Notes: generated by a model not told the origin, from the sequence alone. A stretch of 64,000 nt of DNA from Salipiger abyssi (GCF_001975705.1 NZ_CP015093.1:1116001-1180000), one strand, 5' to 3'. Numbered from the stretch's first letter, positions 36,786-44,919 are shown. Translations and numbers: made by a program.

Positions 36786-37148
36786 GGAGCAGCGCCCCCG
36801 CGCGCTCTCGCGGGGCCTGCTGGTGTTACGGGGAAACGACGGTGCGCCAGCAGGAGCAAGGGTGAACACGGGCAGGGATCACATCGCCCAGGGCAGTCCG
36901 AAAGGTTGAAGCCCGATCCCCGGCACCGCGCTCAGGTGTCGCAAGTAGCAACCAATCGTCCGGCAGGAGCGCATGACCGGACGAGCCTGAAGCGATGGCC
37001 CGGCTCCGTTGAGCAGGACTTCACGCGGAGGGCATAGGGACTGCCACGGCCTCGCGCTGTGGGCAGTCGTCCTATGCCTTCCGCTCAGACCCTCACCATT
37101 GAGCAGGTGGGAACAGAGCAACGTTCGAACGTAGAGAGAGGCAGGACG
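36786..37148 (+). ncRNA. Gene-free structured region with four stem-loops upstream of terminase genes
   Basis: No open frame here looks like a gene. Four strong stems occur in order: CCCCGCG/CGCGGGG (36796-36815); CCTGCTGG/CCAGCAGG (36816-36854); TCGTCCGG/CCGGACGA (36956-36984); and a stem of about 21 bp between 37025-37045 and 37062-37084 with one wobble pair and a 2-nt bulge. The long final hairpin is unlike a terminator because no U-run follows. Candidates are a structured RNA, a replication origin, or the cos packaging region, since a Nu1/GpA-type terminase lies just downstream. Which of these applies is not decided by the sequence, and the strand is a guess from gene direction. Confidence 0.45.
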
Positions 37149-37361
37149 ATGAAGACAACAGACTGGCAGCACGTTTCACAGGCCCTCGGGGATCTGGCGT
37201 ATCGCGTGCGCCGCCTCGGCCCCGATCATCGCAGGCCCGAGCACTTCCACGAAGAGAAGAGCGAGATCGCGCACGAGCTGCGCCGCCTTCAGCGGGTCCT
37301 TCCCGGCCGAAACGTATACGGGTCGGCTCAGCCCAACACTTCAGCCTATGAAAACAAATAG
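37149..37361 (+). CDS. Small element protein, unknown
   Basis: A 70-aa protein (MKTTDWQHVSQALGDLAYRVRRLGPDHRRPEHFHEEKSEIAHELRRLQRVL...) with a likely two-helix, charged structure. Family not recognised; small helical proteins in this position upstream of terminase are common in phages. AGAGAGGCAGGA just upstream can act as a ribosome binding site. It is followed after 14 bp by the terminase small subunit in the same direction. Confidence 0.6.
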   Translation: MKTTDWQHVSQALGDLAYRVRRLGPDHRRPEHFHEEKSEIAHELRRLQRVLPGRNVYGSAQPNTSAYENK

Positions 37362-37375
37362 TTAGGGGGTGAAAG

Positions 37376-37873
37376 ATGGTGCGCATCCTTGATGACCTGC
37401 AATTGGGCGGCGAAACGATCCACCGCATCAGCGGCGCCGACCTGTGCGAGCTTCTGGCGCTGTCGCCGGCTGCCCTCTCGGATTTGAAGAAACGCGGCAT
37501 CGCCTGTCATCGCGGGCACAACAGTTATGATCTGGTGCAGACTGTCAACGCCTACATCCTGCACCTGCGCGGCATTGCCAGCGGGCGCGGCGGGGAAGAC
37601 CTGACAGCACAGCTCAGCACCGAACGCGCCCGTCTCGCGAAAGAACAGGCCGATGCTCAGGCATTGAAAAACGCCAGGGCGCGGGGCGAGCTGGTCGAAG
37701 CCGCAGAAGTTGAACGCACATGGTCGGACGTGCTGCGCCAGGTGCGCGCTCGCATCCTCGCCGTGCCCTCACGTTTGCGCTCGGAACTTCCCCAGCTCGA
37801 CACGGCCACCGTCGCCGCGCTCGACCGGGGTCTGCGCGACGCACTTTCGGAGCTGGGCAATGCCGACGATTGA
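37376..37873 (+). CDS. Phage terminase small subunit, Nu1-like
   Basis: A 165-aa DNA-packaging protein. An N-terminal winged-HTH segment (ETIHRISGADLCELLALSPAALSDLKKRGIACHRGHNSYDLVQTVNAYI, about 13-62) resembles the lambda Nu1 DNA-recognition domain. A coiled-coil-like stretch follows (ARLAKEQADAQALKNARARGELVEAAEVERTW, about 84-115), the typical large-subunit-binding half. Nu1-type subunits bind cos DNA. GGGGGTG precedes the ATG. The stop overlaps the large-subunit start by 14 bp, consistent with coupled synthesis of the holoenzyme. Confidence 0.82.
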   Translation: MVRILDDLQLGGETIHRISGADLCELLALSPAALSDLKKRGIACHRGHNSYDLVQTVNAYILHLRGIASGRGGEDLTAQLSTERARLAKEQADAQALKNARARGELVEAAEVERTWSDVLRQVRARILAVPSRLRSELPQLDTATVAALDRGLRDALSELGNADD

Positions 37874-39638
37874 AGACGTAGCCGCCAACGCCCTGCGCGC
37901 CCTGATCCCGCCGCCTCGCATTCGCCTGTCCGATTGGATCGAGGCCAATGTCTCCCTCCCCGAAGGCGTCAGCGCCCAGCCCGGCCCGGTGCAGCTCTGG
38001 CCATTCCAGCGCGAGATTTCCGACGCCATCGGAGATCCGCTCATTGAGCGTGTGACGCTGGTCAAGCCGGTGCGCGTGGGCTTCACAACCCTGCTGACCT
38101 CGGCGCTCGCGTCCTTCGTCGCCAACGAACCGGCGCCGATCCTCTGCCTTCTCCCGGCAGAATCGGATTGCCGCGACTACATGGTGAGCGACGTGGAGCC
38201 GATCTTTGCCGCCTCCCGTGCCGTGGCCGACGCTCTGGGAGACGACCGCGACGAAGGCGAGCGCAACACCCTCCTGTCGCGCCGCTTCCCCGGTGGGTCG
38301 CTCAAAGTGGTTGCGGCCAAGGCCCCGCGCAACCTGCGGCGCCACAATGTTCGCATCCTCTTCATTGACGAGGCGGACGGCATGGCCGCAACCGCCGAAG
38401 GCTCGCCGATCCTGTTGGCCGAGCGCCGCACCCTGTCTTTCCCGGATCGCAAGATTGTCCTGGGCTCGACCCCGGTTCACGAAGAGACAAGCCACGTCCT
38501 GCGCGCCTTCGCGCAATCCGACGCACGGATTTTCGAAGTGCCGTGCCCGAGCTGCGGCGCCTTCGCGGAAATCCTCTGGCAACACATCGTCTGGGACGAA
38601 GGCCTGCCCGACACGGCCCGCTGGAAATGCCCACATTGCCGCGCCGAGATCGCGGAACGGCACAAGCCCGCCATGGTCGCCGCCGGGCAATGGCGGGCCA
38701 CCCGGCCCGAGGTGCAGGGGCACGCGGGCTTTCGCCTCAACGCGCTGGTGTCGCTGCACGCCAACGCCTCATGGGCGCGGCTCGCCACCGAATTTGTCGG
38801 GGCAAAGGATGACCCCTCGACCCTGCAAACCTTCGTCAACACGATCCTCGGCCAAGGCTGGCGCGCCGATGGTGAGGAGCTGGACGACGAAGCGCTGGCC
38901 GCGCGAGGCGAGGCGTTCGGCCTCTCTGCCGTGCCCGCCGAGGTGCTGGCGCTGACCGTGGGCTGCGATGTGCAACACGACCGGCTGGAGCTGACCTTTG
39001 TCGGCTGGACCGAAGACGGCGCCGCGCTGGTGCTGGGGCACCGTGTCATCTGGGGCCAATGGGACGAGCCCGAGACCTGGGCAGAGCTGGACACGCTGCT
39101 GAAACAGAGCTTCCCGCACGCTCTGGGCGGGCGCCTCGGCATCGACGCGGCGGCAATCGACGCCGGCGACGGCACCACCATGCACACGGTCACCGCCTTC
39201 TGTCAGCCGCGCACCCGCCGCAAGGTGCTGGCAATCAAGGGCGCGCCGGGCAACCGCCCGATGATCGAGCGCGCTGGATCGAAGACCAAGACCGGCGCGC
39301 GGCTCTGGATCGTGGGCGTGGACACGCTGAAGACCATGATCTTCGGGCGGCTCGGGCGCGGCGCCTCGGTGCGTCTCTCGGCCGATCTGCCGCGCGTCTG
39401 GTTCGAACAGCTTGCCAGCGAACGGGCGGTAACCCGCTATCAGCGGGGCCAGCCGGTGCGCAGCTTCGAGCGGATACCGGGGCGTCGCGCCGAGGCGCTG
39501 GATTGCACCGTCTACGCCTTTGCTGCGCGGCAGATCGTCAACCCGGATTGGGAGGCCCGGCGCGCCGCACTGGCGCTACGCAGTCCCGCGACGACATCAA
39601 AGGCCCCTGTGCTGCAATCGTCATGGATGAGGCGTTGA
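37860..39638 (+). CDS. Phage terminase large subunit, lambda GpA type
   Basis: A 592-aa packaging motor and nuclease. The lambda-type Walker A variant KPVRVGFT is at 69-76 (lambda GpA also has this deviant P-loop), and Walker B ILFIDEAD is at 166-173. A CPSC...CPHC metal-binding pair lies at 229-260. The C-terminal nuclease half contains VGCDVQHDRLELTFVGW and LGIDAAAIDAGDG with candidate catalytic acids. Slightly shorter than lambda GpA (about 640 aa). The start at 37860 is chosen since family sequence begins there. All motifs are intact, which argues against simple decay. Confidence 0.93.
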   Translation: MPTIEDVAANALRALIPPPRIRLSDWIEANVSLPEGVSAQPGPVQLWPFQREISDAIGDPLIERVTLVKPVRVGFTTLLTSALASFVANEPAPILCLLPAESDCRDYMVSDVEPIFAASRAVADALGDDRDEGERNTLLSRRFPGGSLKVVAAKAPRNLRRHNVRILFIDEADGMAATAEGSPILLAERRTLSFPDRKIVLGSTPVHEETSHVLRAFAQSDARIFEVPCPSCGAFAEILWQHIVWDEGLPDTARWKCPHCRAEIAERHKPAMVAAGQWRATRPEVQGHAGFRLNALVSLHANASWARLATEFVGAKDDPSTLQTFVNTILGQGWRADGEELDDEALAARGEAFGLSAVPAEVLALTVGCDVQHDRLELTFVGWTEDGAALVLGHRVIWGQWDEPETWAELDTLLKQSFPHALGGRLGIDAAAIDAGDGTTMHTVTAFCQPRTRRKVLAIKGAPGNRPMIERAGSKTKTGARLWIVGVDTLKTMIFGRLGRGASVRLSADLPRVWFEQLASERAVTRYQRGQPVRSFERIPGRRAEALDCTVYAFAARQIVNPDWEARRAALALRSPATTSKAPVLQSSWMRR

Positions 39639-39745
39639 TATAGGGCAGGATGCGCCCGCGTTTTCGGTCGCAAAGCATCCCCGTAAGTCGTGAGTGGGCA
39701 AACCGCGACAGCGCGCGGCCTTCGGGGTGAAGGCGTGGCGCGCTT

Positions 39746-40237
39746 TTAACTGATATGGCTCAGCAATATCTCTAGAAATTCTGCCAAATAGGGGGCTGCG
39801 GTATCAAAAAGCGCCACTGCTGCAGATATTATAGCTGCCCAAAGTGCCAAGCGAGTAGTAGAGTCCGCTTTCTTCTGACGGCGCTCAGATTTGAGCACCT
39901 CTCGTGCCTCCTCGATAGCTAAGGGTGTCAGCTTGCAGAAGCCGTCTTCGTACGCATCCCACTTGCTCGGATATGCTTCCCGATCTGGCAAGCTGCGCTC
40001 GAACTCTTCGAAATCTAGGGCTAGCTGCTGCGTCACCAGATAGTCTCTGTGATCCTTTAAAGCGACAATTTCGTCATTGTAGTGTAAATCCATAGCTGAA
40101 GTATCTGGCTTTTCGAACGGTCCGCGCTTCTCAGCAGCTCGTTCGGCTAGAGTGCTGTCTGCCAACCAGCTTTCTTCTAGAGCATGAATTTTCTCGTTAT
40201 AGTCTCTGATCATTTTTTTCAGATCAGGCTTGCTCAT
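39746..40237 (-). CDS. Unknown protein with C-terminal membrane helix, partner of XRE regulator
   Basis: A 163-aa protein, mostly charged and helical (MIRDYNEKIHALEESWLADST..., EAREVLKSERRQKKADS), ending in a hydrophobic segment RLALWAAIISAAVALFDTAAPYLAEFLEILL (about 129-159). It is thus probably a tail-anchored or small inner-membrane protein. I do not recognise the family. Base composition is visibly more AT-rich than the neighbouring head genes, and codon use differs, suggesting separate acquisition. It is coupled to the XRE gene (ATGA overlap 40234-40237) and opposes the flanking terminase and portal genes, as cargo or immunity modules do. Confidence 0.7.
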   Translation of the reverse strand: MSKPDLKKMIRDYNEKIHALEESWLADSTLAERAAEKRGPFEKPDTSAMDLHYNDEIVALKDHRDYLVTQQLALDFEEFERSLPDREAYPSKWDAYEDGFCKLTPLAIEEAREVLKSERRQKKADSTTRLALWAAIISAAVALFDTAAPYLAEFLEILLSHIS

Positions 40238-40464
40238 TTTCTTAGCCTCACACCAGCGCCACTACCGTTCTCGGGTATGAACTCAACACCTGCTGCTTCA
40301 AGCGATACCTGAATAGCCTCAATATTGTTTCCAATCGGCGTGCGTTTCTCCGCTTCAAAACTCGTAACCGTGGCGCGTGAGACACCCGCTTCTTCTGCTA
40401 GACGGGTTTGCGACCAGTTCACAAGGCCACGGGCCGCGCGACATTGTGCAGGTGTAAGCGGCAT
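40234..40464 (-). CDS. XRE-family helix-turn-helix regulator
   Basis: A 76-aa Cro/CI-type DNA-binding protein. The HTH is visible as QCRAARGLVNWSQTRLAEEAGVSRATVTSFEAEKRTPIGNNIEAIQVSLEAAGVEFI, with the recognition helix around VSRATVTSFE. This sequence type is common for small antitoxin-like or moron regulators. AAGGTCG lies 9 nt before the ATG. It is divergent from the small gene at 40557; the 92-bp AT-rich gap between them is the likely operator region. It may repress its own operon and the plus-strand head operon, or serve as an antitoxin-like partner of the membrane protein. Confidence 0.88.
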   Translation of the reverse strand: MPLTPAQCRAARGLVNWSQTRLAEEAGVSRATVTSFEAEKRTPIGNNIEAIQVSLEAAGVEFIPENGSGAGVRLRK

Positions 40465-40556
40465 TTTGATCGACCTTATACATTTTGCTTGACTTATTGG
40501 GCGATGTTATCCAATTTGTATCACATAAACCATTTTGCACGCAACGGACCACCGTC

Positions 40557-40745
40557 ATGCCGAACCCTGTTCCGGCAGCCGCCCCCGGCTTGCCCTCTGC
40601 CCGTCTGAACGAAATCCACGACTGTCTGGCGCTGGCCCTCGACGCGACCGAACGCGCCTCGGGTTACAGCCAGTCCGAACGCGAGGCCCGCAGCTACCTG
40701 CGCACAGCCCTGCGCCACACCCAGCGCCTGCTCGGCACGCGCTGA
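40557..40745 (+). CDS. Small element protein, unknown
   Basis: A 62-aa protein (MPNPVPAAAPGLPSARLNEIHDCLALALDATERASGYSQSEREARSYLRTALRHTQRLLGTR). The C-terminal two thirds look like two amphipathic helices. No family recognised. It is the first plus-strand gene after the divergent XRE regulator and lies 27 bp from the next gene. No strong ribosome binding site is visible (GGA about 12 nt upstream). Confidence 0.5.
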   Translation: MPNPVPAAAPGLPSARLNEIHDCLALALDATERASGYSQSEREARSYLRTALRHTQRLLGTR

Positions 40746-40772
40746 CCCACCCCACCAAGGAAGGACCAAAAA

Positions 40773-41093
40773 ATGACCCACAAAGACCCCGCCTGCGGGA
40801 CCGGCAACCTTTTGCCCCGCCGCACCCTCCTGAAAGGGCTTCCTGCCGCTGGAGTGGCGATGATGCTGCCGCAAGCCGTCGTTTCGGACCAACCGTGGAA
40901 CGAAAACATGCTGGAAGAGATCATGAGCAGCGCAAATGACCTGTGCAATTCCTTAACCCCTCACTTGGGTTACCACGAGTATGTCGTGGTCAAGGACGCA
41001 AAGGTCCAACGCTTGCTCGACGCGCTGCGCGCGATACCCATAGACGATTACGGTGACGCCTGCACCGGACGCGAGGGGTATCCCGAGACCTAA
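40773..41093 (+). CDS. Unknown protein with Tat-like signal sequence
   Basis: A 106-aa protein whose N-terminus reads PRRTLLKGLPAAGVAMMLPQAVVS (15-38), a twin-arginine motif followed by a short hydrophobic stretch and possible cleavage region. The remaining about 68 residues (QPWNENMLEEIMSSANDLCNSLTPHLGYHEYVVVKDAKVQRLLDALRAI...) show no known domain. AAGGAAGGACC precedes the ATG. Export by the Tat system is an inference from the motif. A predicted exported protein inside a phage-derived element, between the regulator and the portal genes, suggests a role at the host envelope. Confidence 0.6.
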   Translation: MTHKDPACGTGNLLPRRTLLKGLPAAGVAMMLPQAVVSDQPWNENMLEEIMSSANDLCNSLTPHLGYHEYVVVKDAKVQRLLDALRAIPIDDYGDACTGREGYPET

Positions 41094-41103
41094 CCGCTGA
41101 CGG

Positions 41104-41137
41104 ATTGACAGCGGTTGTGTTATCTGGCACTGTCAAT
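41104..41137. promoter_or_regulatory. Inverted repeat upstream of HTH gene, possible operator
   Basis: Perfect 8-bp arms ATTGACAG (41104-41111) and CTGTCAAT (41130-41137), 18 bp apart, sit 29-62 bp before the start of the HTH gene at 41166. The left arm contains a TTGACA -35-like hexamer, so a bound protein would overlap a promoter. It may be the target of the downstream HTH protein or of the XRE regulator. Confidence 0.45.
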
Positions 41138-41165
41138 TTGTCAGAAGCCAGCAAGGAACGTTCCA

Positions 41166-41600
41166 ATGATTACCACCGCTGAATTGTGCAAGGGACTGGG
41201 CATCAGTCGCACCCGCCTCGACCAATGGGTTTCGCGCGGCTTTCTCAAGCCGATGCATACTCCGGCGCCCGGTGTTGGTCGCACTTGGGACTTGCCCGAC
41301 GCCATGCGCGCAGCGATCACCCACCGGCTCTTCAGTCACGGCATTAAGCTGACTGCTTGGGGCAACTCATCTGATGAAAAGCTTCTGGCGTCGAAGCTGG
41401 CCCATCTGAAAGGCTTCAAGAACGATGCCGCCATCTTGGCTTTGTACTCGGAGTTCGCTGGTGGACCGATCCGCAAAGGCACGATGCGCCCGAGCGAAGT
41501 GGCTGCTTTCATCATGGATCACAAGCTTGACTTCCTGCTGCTCATCAACCTCGACCAGCTCGAAGATGAGCTGGTCGAGAAGTTCCCGGCGCTCGCATGA
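41166..41600 (+). CDS. MerR-like helix-turn-helix protein
   Basis: A 144-aa protein. The N-terminal winged HTH (ITTAELCKGLGISRTRLDQWVSRGFLKPMHTPAPGVGRTWDLPDAMRAAI, about 2-51) resembles MerR/excisionase-type DNA-binding domains. The rest (KLLASKLAHLKGFKNDAAILALYSEFAGG..., LLLINLDQLEDELVEKF) is helical and unassigned. The start at 41166 follows AAGGAACG; a longer in-frame start at 41115 would run through the inverted repeat. The stop overlaps the portal ATG (41597-41600). It may regulate the head operon. Confidence 0.75.
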   Translation: MITTAELCKGLGISRTRLDQWVSRGFLKPMHTPAPGVGRTWDLPDAMRAAITHRLFSHGIKLTAWGNSSDEKLLASKLAHLKGFKNDAAILALYSEFAGGPIRKGTMRPSEVAAFIMDHKLDFLLLINLDQLEDELVEKFPALA

Positions 41601-42940
41601 CCAAGCCCTCCCGCCAAGTCTTCCGCGCCGCGCAACGCGGCCTCGCCAAGCTCTTCCGGCGCTCCGGCATCGAGGCCGCAGGCGGTGGGCGGCGGTGGGA
41701 CGGTGCGTCCGTCCTGACCTCTCCCCAGACCGCGACGCTCGCCGCGCGCGGCCCGGCGCAGATCCGGGCGGCGGGGCAATATCTCAACACACCCTTCGGG
41801 CAGAAGATCGTGGAAGCATGGGTCTCGGCGCTGGCGGGCAAGGGCTGGCAGGTCCGGTCGCAGCATCCCGACACGGCCACCGCGCGGGGGCTCAATGAGG
41901 CCTTCGAGGCGCTGGTGACCCCGCTCCTGCCGCTGCTGGTGCGGGCGCTGGTGCGCGATGGTGAGGGCTTTCTGCGGATCCAGATCACCGCCGGCGGCGA
42001 CATCCGGCTGAGGCCGATCCCTGCCGAGCAGGTGGACCCCTCGCTGTCGCGCGATCTGGGCAACGGGGCGCGGATCGTGGCGGGCATCGAATTCGACGCC
42101 GAGGACGAGGTGACCGCCTATCACATCCTGCCGGAAGCCCCCGGCGCGCCGTTTGTGACCTACAAAGACGCGGTGCGCGTCCCGGCCCGCGACGTGCTGC
42201 ACATCTTCGATCCGCTCTTTCCCGGTCAGGTGCGCGGGCTGTCGTGGCTGACGCCGGTGCTGCTGAAAATGCGCGACCGCGACGACGCGTCGGACGCCCT
42301 GCTGATGCAGATGAAGACCGCGAGCCTGATCACCGGCTTTGTACGCGATCTGGACGGCAGCCTTGCGGGCTTCGATGGCACGACCGAGGGCAATGCGCTG
42401 AACGTGGCTCTGGAGCCCGGCGCCATGCGCATCCTGCCGCAAGGCGCGGACGTGACCTTTTCCAACCCTGGTGCGGGCATCGACAAGGCGGCGGATTTCC
42501 TGCGCGCGCAGGACCGCGAGATTGCCGCCGGGGTCGGGCTGACCTTCGAGGCGCTGACCGGCGATCTGACACAGACCAACTACAGCTCGGCCCGCGTCGG
42601 GCTGCTGGATTTCCGCCGCCGCGCCGAGATGCTGCAACGCCAGCTCATCGAGGGCCAGTTCCTGCGCCCGCTCTGGCGCCGCTGGATCGAGCTGCGCGCA
42701 CTGGCGGGCGAGATCGACGCGAGCGGCGCGGCTCTGGCCGATTTCCTCGCTGTCCGCTTCGTCCCGCCCGGCTGGCAATGGGTCGATCCGAAGAATGAAG
42801 TCGAAGCCGATGCGCGCGCGATCGAGGCCGGTTTGAAAAGCCGCGAAGAGGTTGTCGCGGGCCGTGGCCGCGACATTGACGACCTGAACGACGAGATTGC
42901 CCGCGACACGGTGCGCGGCGCAGGGAGTGCCGCCGCATGA
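41597..42940 (+). CDS. Phage portal protein, lambda B-type
   Basis: A 447-aa portal forming the DNA entry vertex of the procapsid. Family strings include AGQYLNTPFGQKIVEAWVSALAG, the HIFDPLFPGQVRGLSWLTPVLLKMRD core, and GLTFEALTGDLTQTNYSSARVGLLDFRRR, the last very typical of lambda-type portals. At 447 aa it is somewhat shorter than lambda B (about 530) but has both ends. It overlaps the HTH gene upstream and the protease-capsid gene downstream, each by ATGA, so these are one coupled operon. Confidence 0.92.
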   Translation: MTKPSRQVFRAAQRGLAKLFRRSGIEAAGGGRRWDGASVLTSPQTATLAARGPAQIRAAGQYLNTPFGQKIVEAWVSALAGKGWQVRSQHPDTATARGLNEAFEALVTPLLPLLVRALVRDGEGFLRIQITAGGDIRLRPIPAEQVDPSLSRDLGNGARIVAGIEFDAEDEVTAYHILPEAPGAPFVTYKDAVRVPARDVLHIFDPLFPGQVRGLSWLTPVLLKMRDRDDASDALLMQMKTASLITGFVRDLDGSLAGFDGTTEGNALNVALEPGAMRILPQGADVTFSNPGAGIDKAADFLRAQDREIAAGVGLTFEALTGDLTQTNYSSARVGLLDFRRRAEMLQRQLIEGQFLRPLWRRWIELRALAGEIDASGAALADFLAVRFVPPGWQWVDPKNEVEADARAIEAGLKSREEVVAGRGRDIDDLNDEIARDTVRGAGSAAA

Positions 42941-44703
42941 CGATCCATATCCGCAACCTGACCCCCAGCCCGACCACGGTGAACACCGAGGCGCGCACGG
43001 TGGAGGCCATTGTCTCCACCGGCGCGGATACGCCTCGCGCGGGTTTTGTCGAGCGTCTGCCGCTCGGCCGCGCCAATCTGTCCCGCCTGCCCGGCGCGCC
43101 GGTTCTGGATGCCCACCGCGCGGCCTCGACCCGCGACCAGCTCGGGGTGATCGAGGCGGCGGAGCTGCGCCCCGAGGGCATCTGGGTCCGCATGAAGTTC
43201 CGCAGCAATGCCGCCGCCGTATCGGTTCTGTCCGACCTCGAGGACGGCACCCTGCGCGGCCTGTCCATCGGCTATCAGGTGGCCGAGTGGGAAGAGACGC
43301 GGGAAGGCAATATCCGCGTCCGCACCCCCAAAGAATGGACGCCCATTGAGGCGTCCGTTGTCCCCGTCCCGGCTGATCCGGGCGCACATTTCCGAAATGG
43401 AGAGAGAGTCATGGACCCCGAAGAGCAGACGGTTGAAACGACCACCACGACCGCGACCACCACCCGGGCGCAGCACAACGCGGAGATCCGCACCATTGCC
43501 GAAACGGCGGGCCTCACCCGCGCCTGGGCGGACGAACAGATTGACGCCGAGGCAACGCCCGATACCGCCCGCCGCGCCGCCTTCGAGGCGATGCAGACCC
43601 GCAGCGCACAGACGGCCACCCGCAGCACCGGCGCCACCATCGGGACGGATCACACCGACCCGGCGGTTATCGCGACCCGTGCCGGCGAGGCGCTGTATGC
43701 CCGTTCGCACCCCGACCATGAGCTGAGTGCGCAGGCGCGGCCCTATCAGGCAATGACCACGGTGGACCTCGCCCGCGACTGCCTGCACCGTTCCGGCATC
43801 GGCATCACCGGCCTGTCGGCCGCGACGATCATCACCCGCGCCCTTAACACGACCTCGGACTTCCCGCTGATCCTCGGCGACACCGCGGGCCGCGAGTTGC
43901 GCCGCGCTTATGAGGCCGCGCCGTCCGGCGTGCGGGCGCTGGCGCGCCAGACCACCGCGCGCGACTTCCGCGCCAAGCGTGCCCTTCAATTCGGCGACGG
44001 CCCCGAGCTGAAAAGGGTGCGTGAGTCCGGGGAATTCCAGCACGGCACCATCGAGGAAGCCGCCGAAACCTACAGCGTCGAGACCTTCGGGCGCATCTTC
44101 GGGATTTCCCGGCAGGCGCTCATCAACGACGATCTAGGCGCCTTTACCCAGATCCCGGCGAAGCTCGGCAACGCGGCCCGTTCCTTCGAAGCGGCGCAAC
44201 TGGTGGCAAAACTGATCGACAACCCGGCGATGAGCGACGGCACCGCCGTTTTCCACGCGGACCATGGCAATCTGGCCGCATCCGGCGGCGCCCTGTCGAT
44301 GACGACGCTCACCGCCGCCCGCACCGCCATGCGCCGCCAGACCGGCCTCGGCGGTCAGCTCATCAACGCGACACCCTACGCTCTGGTTGTGCCGCCCGAG
44401 CTGGAAACGGTGGCGGAGCAGCTTCTGACCGAAATCAACGCGACCACCACCGATGACGTGAACCCGTTCGCCAAGCTCACGCTCGCCGTGGAACCCCGCC
44501 TGACGAACGTCACAGCGTGGTATGTGGCCGCGAACCCGGCCACCATTGACGGGCTGGAATACGCCTATCTGGAAGGCGCGCCCGGCCCGCAGATCGAGAC
44601 CCGGCAGGGCTTCGAAGTGGACGGGGTGCAGATCAAGGTCCGCCTGGATTTCGGCTGTGGCTGGATCGACCACCGCGGCTGGTACATGAACGCAGGCGCG
44701 TAA
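42937..44703 (+). CDS. Prohead protease-major capsid fusion protein
   Basis: A 588-aa polyprotein. Residues 1-157 are an HK97-type prohead serine protease with candidate catalytic His60 (LDAHRA) and Ser110 (LRGLSIGYQV). Residues about 160-250 are a charged, threonine/alanine-rich scaffold-like segment. Residues about 260-588 are a Mu gpT/HK97-like capsid domain (TYSVETFGRIFGISRQALINDDLGAF, LIDNPAMSDGTAVFHADHGNL, and the end GWIDHRGWYMNAGA). Self-cleavage would release the shell protein. An internal ATG at 43411, preceded by GGAGAGAG, could also make a 430-residue scaffold-capsid form directly. Confidence 0.9.
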   Translation: MTIHIRNLTPSPTTVNTEARTVEAIVSTGADTPRAGFVERLPLGRANLSRLPGAPVLDAHRAASTRDQLGVIEAAELRPEGIWVRMKFRSNAAAVSVLSDLEDGTLRGLSIGYQVAEWEETREGNIRVRTPKEWTPIEASVVPVPADPGAHFRNGERVMDPEEQTVETTTTTATTTRAQHNAEIRTIAETAGLTRAWADEQIDAEATPDTARRAAFEAMQTRSAQTATRSTGATIGTDHTDPAVIATRAGEALYARSHPDHELSAQARPYQAMTTVDLARDCLHRSGIGITGLSAATIITRALNTTSDFPLILGDTAGRELRRAYEAAPSGVRALARQTTARDFRAKRALQFGDGPELKRVRESGEFQHGTIEEAAETYSVETFGRIFGISRQALINDDLGAFTQIPAKLGNAARSFEAAQLVAKLIDNPAMSDGTAVFHADHGNLAASGGALSMTTLTAARTAMRRQTGLGGQLINATPYALVVPPELETVAEQLLTEINATTTDDVNPFAKLTLAVEPRLTNVTAWYVAANPATIDGLEYAYLEGAPGPQIETRQGFEVDGVQIKVRLDFGCGWIDHRGWYMNAGA

Positions 44704-44918
44704 TGGCGATCCCCGCAACAGAGCTGGAAACCCTGCGCGACGAGCTGGTCAGGTCGCGCGCGCAGGGCCTGCGGGTGGTCATGTACGAAGGCCACCGCAC
44801 CGAATACGCCACCGACGCCGAGATGGCTGCGGCAATCGCAGACCTCGACCGGCGCATTGCAGCGGCGGGCAGCGCCCGCCCCCGCACCATCGCTTTCACA
44901 TCGTCGAAAGGTCTCTGA
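44703..44918 (+). CDS. Phage head-tail joining protein, gpW-like
   Basis: A 71-aa protein with the gpW pattern: an N-terminal helix (ELETLRDELVRSRAQGLRVVMYEGHRTEYA) containing the short beta-hairpin VVMYEGHRTEYA, then a second helix (DAEMAAAIADLDRRIAAAG). gpW occupies the portal neck and is needed before tails attach. Its ATG overlaps the capsid stop. It is the only connector-type gene seen; no gpFII, tail tube or tape-measure gene follows. Confidence 0.82.
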   Translation: MAIPATELETLRDELVRSRAQGLRVVMYEGHRTEYATDAEMAAAIADLDRRIAAAGSARPRTIAFTSSKGL

Positions 44919-44919
44919 G

